NCBI GenBank assembly: GCA_963965975.1
Contig: OZ014422.1
Coordinates: forward strand, 5,541,155 to 5,605,154
Source of the DNA: Xestospongia bergquistia
Taxonomy: Eukaryota; Porifera; Demospongiae; Haplosclerida; Petrosiidae
DNA length: 64,000 nt
Direction of reading: 5' to 3'
The position numbers and the translations under genes were made by a program. Every line of letters starts with the position of its first letter. Within the stretch, counting starts at the first letter, position 1. The notes beneath the pieces were generated by a model. That model was not told the DNA's origin, searched no databases, and saw nothing but the letters and a program-made list of their open reading frames with translations. Below are positions 1 through 28,428 of this stretch, one piece after another.

Positions 1-170
1 ACTACAGTGATCATAATGTCAGAGAAGTTGAATTAAGATTCTCAATTCAATAGAACAGATACTATTTATCTATTAGCCATATATAAAATGTACAATAGAT
101 ATTACATATATATTATATGTGTTTATAATATGACCCAGTAGCTACTATATTGTCTCCTTCATATATAGTT

Positions 171-3055
171 ATGTTGCTACCAATGGATGAAGTGGCTGTA
201 AAAGGATCTATTAAGCATAATTTTTTGGTCCAGTCATTGCATGTAGATGATGACCTTGCTGTTGAAGGTCTGGATACTGTTGTAAGAATTACTGAATACT
301 AGTGTGACATTATTTAGAGAATTTTTTGTATTTCTATAATAGATGAAAAATGTTGATAAGAGGAAACTTATGAAATCAGAATTAAAGTGTCTGTTTATTG
401 ATGCTGAAGTTCCGTCATCAAAACAAGTAATTAATTATTTAGTTCATTTAACATTAAGTAACTACTGATGTATAGTCTAAATATGTTTAGCATAGATAAT
501 ATTAGTTTATGATTTCATTTATAACTTTATATCATAGTTATTAGTTCTATATCATTATAGACTGATGATCATTATGTTGTTAAGAAGAATGTTACATATC
601 AAGTACCTACTACTACACAGTAAGTACCAGTATATATAAGATGACTAATGAGATGTTACTATAGTAACAATATATATCATCCTTGTATAGAGAGTATTAA
701 TAGAGTGTTCTAATTAGAAATATTAATAATATGTAATGATGTAGTACTTAGTACATGTTGTATACTGCAGTATAACAGACAAAGTATATACCATCTACTA
801 TATCCTCTATAATGTATTATATGATGACTGATATTATCTTGTATTGTCAGACTACCAGTGTCTCTGCCATTCATTGATGAACCCATCCTTCTCTCTGTGG
901 GAGATAGAATATTAATACCAGTAGAGGTTTGGAAGTATACAACTGGAATTGTTGATAAATGGGAAGGAGCTCCTTGGTTATCATCTAATCTACGTGAAGT
1001 TGATATCACTGGTACAGTGAGATGGCTAGGAACATTACCTCCTGTTGGTGACAGTCAATATTTTGCTGGAATAGAAACAGTGAGTATATATACATGTATT
1101 GGTAATGTTCACTGACTAAGTCTCATATCACTAGTAGTTTGAGTTTGATGTTATATGTTGTAATTTTAATAAGTTTTAGTTTTAAAGATTATCTCACATG
1201 TAGTAATAAGTAATAACTGATGTATGTTTGAATGTTCAGATTATATAATATAATGTTATATATACAAATTAACAATGATATTTCAAGTCTGGACTTAAAG
1301 ATTATTTACCTAATAGATTTATTTAATTAACAATGACATTTTATATACATAAGTTATAATTGAGTAATTAAAAGTAGATATTTAGTCGCTTCTAGTAATA
1401 TCTCTACAAATTAATATCCTCTTTATTGGATGTTAATAATTTAACTATATCATTAACAAACGATAAAGTCATTCAAATGTTGTAATTTACTTTATATCAT
1501 AATTTCCTCTGTTATATTAACAGGACATTCCAGTTGCTACTGATAATGAGTATCCCAGTGGTTGCTATGGTGATCTTTCCTGTTTTACTTGTCCCAAGGG
1601 ACATGGAGTTTTCCTTCCTGTGGAGTGTGTTGTCCATTACTCTAAACATCTAAAAGAGACACCAACACCAGCTTATCTTATGAATGCCAGACCACATGGT
1701 ATTGCATTGATTGTTGCAAAGGAAAATCATCCTGATGGTCGTCCAGTTAAAGGAGGACAAGCTAATTCTTTAATGTTAACAAGTATTTTCCAGTACTTAC
1801 AATATTCAGTTCAACACCACACTAATGTTACTAGTACACAAATGATACAACTAATGGAAAAGATAGCTAGTATGGATCACACAACTTATGACAGCTTTGT
1901 CTGTTATATATCATATGATGGACGTAATGACCACTATATACAATGTAATAATCGGTGTCATGTCAATATCTATGAACTAGTAGACAAAGTACAGCAGTGT
2001 CCTACACTTCAAAGAAAACCAAAACTATTTTTCATTGATATCAGTCGACACCAATCTAAACATGTTCCTCCACCTACTCCATACAAGATTGGATCAGATA
2101 CATTGATATTGTGGTCGACTCAAAAAGGGAAAAGATGTGGCACCTCAAATATTGGGAGTTTTCTTACGTTAGCTTTAGAGGATGTCTTCAAATTAAAATC
2201 CAAATCCACTGATCTCCTGTCAATGGCAACAATTGAAGTACCTACTGTTTTCAGTATGATTCCTCCATTTATTGAAGAAAACAAAGTGTTTGGAAAATGT
2301 AGTCAAGTTGAGTCTCAATTAAAATATAAAGTTTTCTTTTTTAATGAAGATGGAGTACCTGGTAAGTATACTACATTATTTGTTATCACATTATATTATG
2401 TTATAAAAGGAATGGCCTCTAATGACCCAATTGTAGAAGAAGGTTAGTACTACACTTAGATATTTTTGATTATTATAACTATTTCTAACAATTACTGGCC
2501 CTGAGATAGGGGACTAATTTTAACACTGAATTAATAAAATTTTCTAGCTGAAATATGTTGTTAAAATTAATGATTTTTTTGTTTGATTATAGTCCTTCTC
2601 AATAAAGAAGACAATGAAGAAGATAATAATATTCAAGAAAATACTCTTAATCAAAGTGAGTTTATGATTAAGTGCTTTATTTTATTTAAGATAGTATCTT
2701 GGAATATGAAACGTGTAATTCTAACAAGTGTTGACAACTGAAATATTGTTTATATTTTCTTTTTTGTATAGCACACTATTCAGATATAATGGAGGATATA
2801 CAAGAAATAGCTGTTGATTATAAAAGACTAGCAGCTGCTTTAAAGTTACCAATTGCTACAGTAAGAGCTATTGAATATCATCGTAGAAATTGTCCTCCTT
2901 GGGATGCTTTAAGTGATGTCATTACTGAGTGGTTAAAGTGGAACTGTGATTGTAAGACTTCAGAGGGATATCCTAATAGACTATGGTTAGTGAATGCTGT
3001 GAAATCTATTAACAATGAACTTGGTATTAGATTAGCGAAAAAGTACAATGTTTAG
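171..3055 (+). CDS. CAP-Gly / inactive caspase-like / death-domain protein
   Basis: Seven exons join in frame with GT-AG introns: 171-281, 343-426, 561-619, 851-1079, 1524-2361, 2593-2655, 2772-3055, giving 555 residues. Residues about 97-190 look like a CYLD-type CAP-Gly domain (GTVRWLGTLPPVG, then CPKGHGVFLP). Residues about 214-400 follow a caspase: HGIALIVAKENHPDGRPVKG, YDSFVCYI, KPKLFFI, and a small-subunit-like stretch ending GSFLTLALEDVF. The catalytic His (SHG in caspases) is Asp293 in YDG, and the Cys of QACRG is Ser335 in IDISRH, so protease activity is not expected. After an acidic linker, residues about 465-550 resemble a death domain (LAAALKLPIATVRAIE, ITEWLKW). Probably a cytosolic adaptor or decoy in death or immune signalling, possibly tied to microtubules or ubiquitin complexes; that role is inference. 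The first exon follows an AG, so an upstream exon outside the window is possible. Confidence 0.82.
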
Positions 3056-3873
3056 AACATAGTAATATGATTGTATTGTCTCCTTTGTTTTGTAAAGTTT
3101 TTGTTTATTAATAACTTATTTTTATTTGATTTAAGATGTTTCTATTTTCAGAAATTAAATTTGACTATTTTAAATATTTATGTAATTGAATATTTTAGTA
3201 GAATAGAATGTTTTTACCATTTAAATAACTCACTAATTATTAACATTATAGACCTGATTACATCTGTGATGTGTGGGAATGATTAACACTTTTAGTACGT
3301 GTACAATGACCCTCAGTTCTATTTATATTAACACTAACTGTTAATATCACTATATTAGATCTTGTATATACTACAACTTTGTATATAGAGTTATGATACA
3401 CTATATATGAAATGAACTGATGTCATTATTAACTGTTCTATTATAATAACTACATAGATTGTATTAGTCTTATCTCCTCCTCCTCCTTTAATAATCCATT
3501 ATCTTACTTACTATTAATAAGATCATCATTGCTCTCTTTATACTAAAGTATGATTACTTTATATATCAGTCAGTAAGATTCTGTCAAAGTATCTACTATA
3601 ACACACTATAACATTATATGTTCATATGATATCAGTCTATTTTATATTATGTACAGTTCAGTACTGTATATTATATATAATGATATTTATATGTGTGTAC
3701 ATGTAATAAGAGTGTATTAAATATTATATATGTATTATGTATATTAGGTCTTTATACATTATAATATGTATTTGTTGAATTATTATCAAATTTTAAATAA
3801 ACTAGAAAAAAGTTTTAAAATTATACAGTTAATTTTTATAGAATCAAACAACTCTTATATTATTATAATACAG
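3056..3873. other. intergenic AT-rich stretch
   Basis: AT-rich DNA between the stop codons of two convergent genes. It will hold both 3' UTRs; ATTAAA/AATAAA-like signals are present, but I see no conserved coding sequence. Confidence 0.6.
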
Positions 3874-4899
3874 TTAAAGATCTTGTATTCTCTGAACAAG
3901 ATCTGGTTTAAATATGTCTTCATATGATCTACTCTCAAAACAACTTTCCCACGACAAATTAAGAACAGCTGCTGGAACCTAATAAAATAATATCAAACAA
4001 TCTATTATATTATATTATATTACTATTATTATAGTATTAATTAAACCCTATCATTAAATTAATAATAATCTATATATAGAGAGAGAGAGAGTGATAAACA
4101 GATAGATGTTGTCATAATTCTATAGTTAAGTGTGGTTATTAATATAATTAGTTAATTAATTTATTAATAATTAATTATAGTTAGTACAGTAATATTATAC
4201 TTACTAATCCTAATTGAGCTAAAGTAGCTGTATCTTCTAGTAATGATGTCTGTAAGAAGACAAAACTAAACTCTTGAGTTGGATCAATGATAGAATTAGA
4301 CACCATTTGTCTAACTTCTGATAATGGATCTTTTGGATAGAATACACCTGTAATAAATGAGAGTACATTAGTTAATATAATGAGGTAAGTACCTTGTAGG
4401 ATGACTTGTTCAGGAAATCTTATACGTAGTAAAACAAACTTGTAATATTTAATAACTGACTTCATGTCATCTCTTTCTCTCATTGCTTTAGTACGCAACA
4501 TTGACTCTCTTTCCAGTACCTCAGCTCTAATGGAGAAATATGAAATATTAAAGTCTGTTTATGTGAACTTTGACCTTTTAGATATTTTAGACAAATTGTT
4601 TAGTTATACATACTTTAGTTTCTGTTCACGTTTCATTTCTTCCTTTGACAAGTTGTAAAACGAGTCTGACAAGTTAAACTGGTTTATACGAGAAGAAGGT
4701 CTAAAAAGCTAGAAGAAGAAATAAACAACAAGTAACAAGTGATTTATACCTGAGGGTTCCTGTCAAGTGTTGGTTTTAAAGGTTCTGTTGATGTCAACAG
4801 TTCTTTATATGCTATGAGTTCATCAATACTAGTAGATAATGACAGTATATAAAACTGTTCTTCATTATCTAATAATGGAATATTAATATAAACACTGGT

Positions 4900-4936
<37 letters not shown>

Positions 4937-5057
4937 AGTTATTGTTGCCACTCAAGTAAGATATCAGATATATAATATATTATATGTCATAATATATATG
5001 GGACAGATAGTAGATAGAGATACCTAGGAAAGGAGATGTACCAGATATGTAATATAT

Positions 5058-5107
<50 letters not shown>

Positions 5108-6375
5108 CTTCATTATTTAATAATGGAATATTAATAGAGATGTTATGAAATATCTAATAATTATAAAGATTATAACAAAGTCAGTCGGTGTTTACATTAT
5201 AAGAGTTATTTTTTCTCAACATGATGTGTCTCTAATAATAGTTATATAAGTTTTATTGTTATGCTAACAATATTAACATAACAATATTCCAATATGTCCT
5301 ATGTATTGTAATACATTAAATATAAAGACACATTATAATAGATGTTACCTTGATGTGGTAAGAGCTGTTGTTGAAATCCAATAGCTTCTATGAACAGTGA
5401 GCTTCCAGCTACTCTGTGTACCTTCTCTTGAAATACTTTATTATTAATTCTAATCTTTCTATATTTCTCTTCAGTAGGATTAGCAATAATATTGTCAAGA
5501 TATCTAGTATAAAAGGATGATATAAAATGGAGGGTGATATTATTATTATCACCTGCAAATAGTCTCAACACAAGCTTTCTTTTGATCTTCATTACTGGTA
5601 AGTGTGACTATCATATGGACTGATGAAGTTAATGGTTCTTTAAGATACTCCTAAATAGATCAATGAAATAAATTAATGGAAGAATGGATGGATGAATAAA
5701 TAGATGATGGATCAATAAATGATTGAATGGTCAAATGAAAAAAATACTATATTTTAAAAAATGTACTTATAGTAATAGGAACCCTTGCATTATTATGGTT
5801 CCTGGTATTAAAGACACACCTCTTGTAAGCATTGTTCTATATGTGTCTTAATATTGTCATGAGGGACACTTAACGCACACACTGGACATAACATATAGAC
5901 AGTAACATTAGCACTAGTACAATCTGAGACTTGAACTACAGGTTTAGGAACCTGGTCTGGGAATGAAGCTGTAGCACCTCTAGTATCTGAACTAGTGTCC
6001 GAGGACTAGAGTAAATAATAAATTATAAAAAAATAAAGAAATTTTGTATACCTTAATACTAGTTGGTTCTAAAGATGGCGGTGTGGAGGCCACATTGGTT
6101 TTAAGTTTAGGTTTCACTGTTGTAGTAGACTTAGTGTTCTCCTGGCTATTCAGTCTTGCCAGTGCAGCAGTACCCGCAGCTACAGCAGCTCCTGATTGAG
6201 GCTTGTGTGTTTGTTGAGGAGAAGCTATAAAGAGATATAAATTGTTTACAAAACTTTATTTACCTTTTATAACTGGTTGAGGAGTTTGTTCATCCAACCT
6301 GTGACCAGGTCCAGCACGACTAAATTTGGCGTCTACTTTCTTTTTTTGAAAGAAATTTTTTATTTTTTCAGCCAT
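3874..6375 (-). CDS. UBXN6: UBX domain-containing protein 6 (p97/VCP cofactor)
   Basis: Multi-exon gene on the minus strand. The N terminus (MAEKIKNFFQKKKVDAKFSR, then AGPGHRL) matches the conserved p97-binding start of UBXN6/UBXD1. Next come an Ala-rich stretch with ALARL, then LCPVC...HIEQC, which has the C-x2-C-x11-H-x3-C spacing of a UBZ4 zinc finger. The PUB domain follows (YLDNIIANPTEEKYRKIRI, VFQEKV, EAIGFQQQLLP), with a 47-base intron inside CVETICR/YLDNI, then a coiled region (KEEMKREQKL) and a C-terminal UBX domain (VLRTKAMRERDD-type start, YYKFVLLRIRFPEQVILQGT, FYPKDPLSEVRQMV). The family recruits p97 through the PUB domain for endolysosomal sorting and ER-associated degradation. 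The zinc finger is not obvious in the human protein. It shares a short promoter with TEX9 upstream. Confidence 0.9.
4880..5140. repeat. AT microsatellites around a duplicated exon border
   Basis: Two (AT)n tracts (about 4901-4931 and 5055-5101) lie in a UBXN6 intron. The sequence around the acceptor (4861-4892) recurs at about 5107-5137 with a few changes, so this looks like a local tandem duplication of about 245 bases that copied the intron end and first codons of an exon. The upstream copy lacks the coding continuation. Confidence 0.6.
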
Positions 6376-6506
6376 TGGTCAGATTTATTATATTTAGAAC
6401 AGAGACACAGGATAACAAACAACAAAAATGAAAATAAGACCACACCTATATTATTAATAAAAAGAGCATGACTTATTCCCGGGTTAAAAATAACTTTTAA
6501 AAGTAA
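6376..6506. promoter_or_regulatory. short bidirectional promoter, UBXN6 / TEX9
   Basis: Only 131 bases separate the divergent start codons of UBXN6 (-) and TEX9 (+). The gap must contain both 5' UTRs and a shared promoter. No TATA box is clear; a CCCGGG site lies near 6479. Regulation is inferred from spacing only. Confidence 0.6.
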
Positions 6507-8507
<2,001 letters not shown>

Positions 8508-8772
8508 CACCACCACAATAGTACAAATACCAAGATCACTTATTCAATGATATATTACTATGTACTACATATAACATTTACTATTAGCTATAACAAAGCA
8601 ACAAAGAATTATATACCAAGTTATAAATCACTTATTATAGTAAAGTATAGACTTGTGTCTGAACGATAAAGCCACTTCATAATTTGAGGCTTGTGTGAAA
8701 TAGTTAATAGTTGAAAAGAAATCTTTGTTATTGAAAATAGTGGGATGAGTGAGATTACATGTGTCTGGTCAG

Positions 8773-14624
<5,852 letters not shown>

Positions 14625-15016
14625 TATGTCTATTAGGCGTTTGTTAAGTTACTAAAAAACTGATCAATGGTTAATCGGTTAGTATATATATAAATACCAA
14701 TATAAAATATTACATGTAGCTATATATATATATATATATATTTACACACACGCGCGTAACACATGTATGCAAACTTTAACAAACGATGATAGGTTGTAGA
14801 AGTACACAACTTGTATCTTTAGTGACTGACTTACTTGAAAAGTGATTGGTCTTTTCGATAGGTGAGTACCGAGTAAACAGCGCCTCACCACTGAAAATGC
14901 CTGCGCGTTAAATAGAACATTGTTTTACAATTTTAATTAATGTTTACTTAATTAAAATAGTAATTATTAATTTTATTAATTAAAATTCTTTGTTTTGAGA
15001 TTAAAAAATATAAAGA
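14625..15016 (-). promoter_or_regulatory. SIN3 upstream region
   Basis: About 390 bases between the SIN3 start and the GPATCH4 stop. It contains (TA)n at about 14719-14740 and an acacacgcgcg stretch. It should hold the SIN3 promoter and the GPATCH4 3' UTR; I see no coding sequence. Confidence 0.5.
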
Positions 15017-15987
<971 letters not shown>

Positions 15988-16227
15988 TGCAAATCATGTG
16001 ATTGTCTTGGCTGAGCTGTTAATTTTTTATGACCTGTTTTAATTAACCAGCTCACCAGAAGTAAGAACAAGGGCAAGCAAGTTAACAGTAATACTGCAGC
16101 AAACTCCTGTGTCTTAAAAGGTATCGAAAAGAAGGAAGCAAAGAACGTATAAGCAACTTGTGTCTTCTGGGGTAGCCATCTTTGTTGTGGGGTTTTGTTA
16201 TTGTTAAATAGATCAAGTCTAACCAGG
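15988..16227. promoter_or_regulatory. bidirectional promoter, GPATCH4 / Rab
   Basis: The divergent start codons are 240 bases apart. The region must contain both 5' UTRs. No TATA box is evident. Confidence 0.5.
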
Positions 16228-17265
16228 ATGGCAAAAACTTATGACTTTCTTTTTAAACTACTGTTAATTGGTGACAGTGGAGTAGGAAAAACGTGTATTC
16301 TAGTGAGATTCTCAGAGGATGCTTTTAATTCAACCTTTATATCAACTATAGGTAAGCTAAATGTAATAATCTGGGCACTTTGGGCAGGAAGTAAGGTGGT
16401 CCACCTCTTTCTGGAGAACTATGTCTTTATTTTAAGGTTTTAATTAATATGGTGTGTTTATAAGAGACACAAGTTCATATTAGTAATTGTAGTAAGGTCG
16501 TACGTTAAGTTGTAAGATTTATTATTTAATGATAGCTATCCTAGTCATTGTCATAACTATTGATGTTAACTAGTTTAAGTTTACTAATAGTAGCTATCCT
16601 AGGTCACTATGGTAAGTACTGATGTTCACTAGTCTAAGTTTATTGATGGTAACATTCGTAGGTCATTATGGTAAGTACTGATGTTAATTTGTCTAAGCTT
16701 ACAAATGGTAGCTATCATAGGGTCATTGTGGTAAATACTGATGTTCACTAGTCTAGAGTTTACTTAATGATAGTTATCCTATGTCACTGTGGTTAAGTAC
16801 TGATGTTAACTGGTCTAAGCTTACTAATGGTATTTATCATAGGTCACTGTGGTAAGTACCAATGTTCACTAGTCTGACCTAGAACCCACTAATATTAACT
16901 ACACTATGTATATATTACTAGTATTCACTGGTGTTCACTAGAGCCATCACTACAGGTAGCTTCCTAATTGATAACAATGTTTATATTTATTAGTCCAATA
17001 GTTCTATTTTTAATTGACAAATACACATGTAGTTTTGCTGTAAATATGTAATGATAATGAACTATGATTATAGAAAGTATAGGACCATCCTTTTTGTACT
17101 GTAGGAATTGATTTTAAGATAAGAACTGTTGATATTGAAGGGAAGAAGATCAAACTCCAAATATGGTTAGCTAATAAGGATGTTTAATTACCTGTTGTCC
17201 ATCTTTCCTTTGTCTGTCTAACTTTCCTGTATTTATGACTAATACTGCTAGTGATTATTTCCGCC

Positions 17266-17310
<45 letters not shown>

Positions 17311-17319
17311 CCTCTAACT

Positions 17320-17380
<61 letters not shown>

Positions 17381-18529
17381 ATTTCACAGGGATACAGCAG
17401 GTCAAGAACGTTTCAGAACAATTACAACTGCATATTACAGAGGAGCAATGGTTTGTATTCTAATTATTATATTATATTATTAATGACAGGGGTTATCTCA
17501 TATTAGGGTATTATGTTAGTATATGATGTTACTAATGAAAAGTCATTTGATAACATCAGAAATTGGATCAGAAATATTGAAGAGGTAACTATTAAAATGT
17601 TAGAAGTTTTCATATTGTACGTCTCATTGATGTTGTCCACTTACTAAGTTACTAAGTACTTGTTCATTTTAGAATGCTGCAGCTGATGTTGAGAAAATGA
17701 TTTTGGGAAACAAATGTGATTTGGAAGAGTCCAGAGTAGTCAGTAGAGAACGTGGACAATTGGTATGACAAACTCCTCTGCATTACCTAGAGCCATCCAT
17801 GCATTAATACACATTTCATTCCATCCATTCATTTGCTCATTGTTTCTGTCTAATATCAATTTAGCTAGCAGAAGAACATCAAGTGAAGTTTATGGAAACT
17901 AGTGCTAAATCTGGTCAAAATGTTGAGACAGTATGTACTGGTACTTAATGTTGATCATAACATAACATGTTGTTATTTAGGCATTTATGACTTTGGCAAA
18001 GGACATTAAAAATAAAATGGATAAGAAAAATGTAAGGCATTACAATAACTATGACATCAATATGACATCATCATTGTAGTATATGTAATAAAATGTAAAT
18101 TATTAGTTGAATTTATTTAGTCTCTCTTGTAATAAAGTATTCAGCTTACACAAGCAGTGTTTTGTCATGTGTATCCAAGATCATATGACTCATAAAGAAT
18201 TATGCTCACAATATAAGGATTCATAATAATCTAAAGAATGCCATTTTATTGAAGTTGGTGTGTCATATTAGCTTCACTTCAAAGTGAGGGTGTGTGTTAT
18301 ATTAGCTTCACTTCTAACAATATAATTATTATAACCAAAGAAGGCAATTGTAAAGTTCATACTGACTTTTTAAAGAAATTTATTAATGTTCTATTTAAAA
18401 GGAAACAAACTTATTAATAATTTTTAAATGTTTTTGTAGCCGGGAGAAGCAGCTATTGGTTCAACACCAACCAGCGTTCATGTATCTCAAAAGGAAACGA
18501 CTTCAGGAGGAGGAGGATGTTCCTGTTAA
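16228..18529 (+). CDS. Rab8: Rab8/Rab10-type small GTPase
   Basis: Eight exons (16228-16351, 17105-17165, 17390-17450, 17507-17584, 17673-17762, 17865-17930, 17981-18031, 18440-18529) give 206 residues in frame. The motifs are complete: P-loop GDSGVGKT, switch [18 protein letters not shown], switch [25 protein letters not shown] and [20 protein letters not shown] and the [15 protein letters not shown] region favour Rab8 over Rab10. The C terminus ends GGGGCSC, a CXC double-geranylgeranylation signal, rather than the CAAX of vertebrate Rab8. Rab8 drives exocytic transport from the Golgi and recycling endosomes to the plasma membrane and cilium. Intron 1 carries a minisatellite; intron 2 ends in a long CT tract. 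Confidence 0.93.
16535..16890. repeat. minisatellite in Rab intron 1
   Basis: Six diverged units of about 58-62 bases with the core taggtcactgtggtaagtac and gttcactagtctaagct. This is the same family as the SIN3-intron array at 9070-9385. Confidence 0.85.
17267..17379. repeat. (CT)n tract before a Rab splice acceptor
   Basis: Almost pure CT dinucleotides running to within about ten bases of the acceptor at 17388-17389, so they serve as an extended polypyrimidine tract. Confidence 0.9.
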
Positions 18530-19408
18530 TTATCTACATAATTAACATATAATCTTCTCTCATACTAACATTTAGTGAAATGGTTTCTTTTTTTGGAGGG
18601 GGAGTTAGACACTTAGTACATTAGTAATTTGTATGCATGTGTACATGTCTTTTGTGTTTTCTATTAATAAATGTACCTTTGTTTTGTCTAGTTGTAGCAT
18701 ACACTCTTTGTTTATATCGTAAAGTTATGCCTATTCATCTTAAGCAAATTTTGTTTCAACACTATAAAAGGATTTTTTAATATTAATATAATAATGTTGA
18801 CATGTGTGTTTATCATGAAAATATTGTCCCTCATATTATTACGATACAAGTTAATTGACATTTATTTTTACAATATCCTCTAATGGGTGTGGTTAGTTAT
18901 TACGTAATAATTACAATTCTTTGTTATGAGAGTGAGGTAGTATAGTAGTGTCTTGTGGTTTTGTTAATGATATTCATAGCTCGACGACAGCTGGATTAAC
19001 TTGAAGTGTGGGTATTCCCAATACAATAATATAAAATGATACTATTATCTTGTATAGTGCAGTATTACATGTTATACTAAACAAAGGTGTACTTTACACA
19101 CAATATATTGACCACTTCCTGCGTTATACTATATAAGAGTACTGTCCATGTGTCTGTGTTAGCAGAAAAGTGGACAACTTCAAAACAGATTTTGCTGTAT
19201 TTTTTACTTTGAATTATTGTTAGCAGTCTACTGGAGCAGCAAGTTATTGACTAGAAAAGAATAGGTTAGCAGAGTAAGAGTTATTAGAGTGGAAACAAAA
19301 GCATATTTGCAGTAGCCAGCTATCCTGTGATCTACACCTCCTCCTCCTCCCTAACTTGCTAGCACCTTCCTACTGGAGTATATGGTGATCTGTGATTGGT
19401 GCTTAAAG
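18530..19408. other. intergenic, 3' end of Rab to first SRCR gene
   Basis: AT-rich. An AATAAA at about 18665 probably ends the Rab mRNA. The remainder precedes the SRCR gene; a GGGTGTGGTTA motif lies near 18886. I see nothing coding. Confidence 0.55.
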
Positions 19409-26436
<7,028 letters not shown>

Positions 26437-26731
26437 TCATAAACATAAGTGTTTTTTATTTGACCATAAACATCTTTATTATGATTTGTGTATAATACTA
26501 ATACTTCCAGAAACTTTATATCATATTGTTTAAGATGCTAGGTAATTTTCAACTTTTTATTATGTTTATTATATAAACAATACTTTCATCACTTCATCTG
26601 CTGTATTAAATTCATTTTATTTAAAAAATTAACTTTCAATAAAGTAGCAACTTATAAACGAAACAACATGACAATATTACATGTATATATTCTACTTAGC
26701 TATACAATACTTATATTATAATTGTATAATA

Positions 26732-28428
26732 TTATAGTTTATTTCTTTCGCACATGCCAAATTCAATGTGGATTCGTTCTTTTTTTGGTTTAAGAAAAAT
26801 CTGATATATAAAGCACAAACAACAAAGGAATGAACCCACTATCCAGTCAATGCAAAATCCACCAGGCTCATCACATTTGCAACGATGCTTATACAAAGCA
26901 TAGCAGAGTCCACTGCAACAGCAAAGCATGATTGGAACAAGCAACATGGCTACATAGAGAAGCCATGTCACTACATCATTTGGTGGACAAACAAACAAGT
27001 TACCAAGTGTGTTTGTGTCATTGCAATTAACTGTGTAAAAGGAAAGATAGAAGTTATGAATAATGAAAATATTATAATCTCAATATGACATACATGGTTG
27101 ATTATCATTTGGTGTTGTTGAGGGGATAACAATAGTACCATTGCTACAAGTAGTTATAGTTATGTCAGTTGCTGTAACAAAAGCTATGAATGAAAGAGAA
27201 ATATTACATAATGACATGCAAAGTTTCTTTTCCATTCAACTCACAGCATTTTACTTCTACATCTTGAGTATGATCACATGTGGTATTCTCAATTAACGGG
27301 CACTCCTGACAAGTAGATAGGCAAGATTCCACTGTATTCATACAGTTTACATTATCAAGCCAAATTGGAGCTGTACTAGTGGAACTGAAGCATAATAAAA
27401 ACTAGTAAATTTTGTTAGAATAAAGCAATTACTTATTGCTTTCATATTGACTTAGATGATTTCTATATCATCGTAATCGTCATGATTACCTTATTAAGTC
27501 ATACAATATACAGACTGAATATGAATTCTGTTTTTAATACATTGACTTGTACACTTAGAGAGAATAGGTATTGGTAAACATCTATAGCATACCTATCTGT
27601 TAAGCTGAAGTTGACAGCTGTAGTGTATCCTAATTGCCTGCAGACTGTATCGGCTGCAAAGCTGTCAAAGTTGTCACCACATACTGTGCCCCATTGTCCA
27701 TTACAGTAGACCTCAACACGCCCTTCTGATCGATGAACACTGTTTGCCAAACGTACTTGCATAAGATAAGGTGAATCATCAAGTCTGGCCGAGTCTGTAT
27801 AATGAATTGATATAATCACATACACCTGTCCAACTATAGACTCACAGCAATTAACAGCAACATCAGAGCTATGAGTACAGGTGGTGGTAGTACTAAAACC
27901 ACAGTTTAAAATGTGAAGATAGTCACCATTACAACTGACACGGCCAATATATATTGGAGTTGTTGATGAAGCAGAAGAATATCTATATAGTCATTGCATA
28001 TAATTATTAAAATAATATATATCTAGATTAACTTACCCAAGTGCTCCTACTGTTCCCCAGCTCTGAGCTCCAACATATCCTAATTGTCTACACACTATAT
28101 CAGCAGCAGTTTGTCCAAAACCATTTGGGCAGAAGGTACCATATTGATTGCTATCCTGATCTACAATATTGTAGATCTCCAGCCTTCCTCTGTTTGAAGA
28201 TGACCCTCCAACCAAACGCACATCACCATATGTTTGAGCTAAGAAATAACATAATTAAAATTGTTTGTCCAACATGACAACATAGTGTCTGTTTAGTAAC
28301 AATAATTTATATGTGCTAAATATAATGATGCAACAATATTGATTATTAGTATAGTACTGTATAGTTAACAAACCATTGATTACAACCAGACTGCAGACAG
28401 CAAGTAGGAAACAAAACAAGAGCGCCAT
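26732..28428 (-). CDS. two-SRCR membrane protein (minus strand)
   Basis: The only intact SRCR gene on the minus strand. The signal peptide is [20 protein letters not shown]1 ([33 protein letters not shown]) and SRCR2 ([47 protein letters not shown]) are each split over two exons. A stalk with a lone Cys (TTCSNGTI) precedes a transmembrane segment ([17 protein letters not shown]). The tail is unusual: a Cys-rich stretch ([14 protein letters not shown]), a second hydrophobic segment ([17 protein letters not shown]) and a basic end, so the C terminus may re-enter the membrane. It is divergent from the next SRCR gene across 1.06 kb. Confidence 0.82.

Noticed and set aside
17184-17463. Open frames rich in Arg-Glu or Ser-Leu
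   Set aside because: Direct translations of a (CT)n/(GA)n repeat; the same applies at 21546-21914 and 38984-39184.
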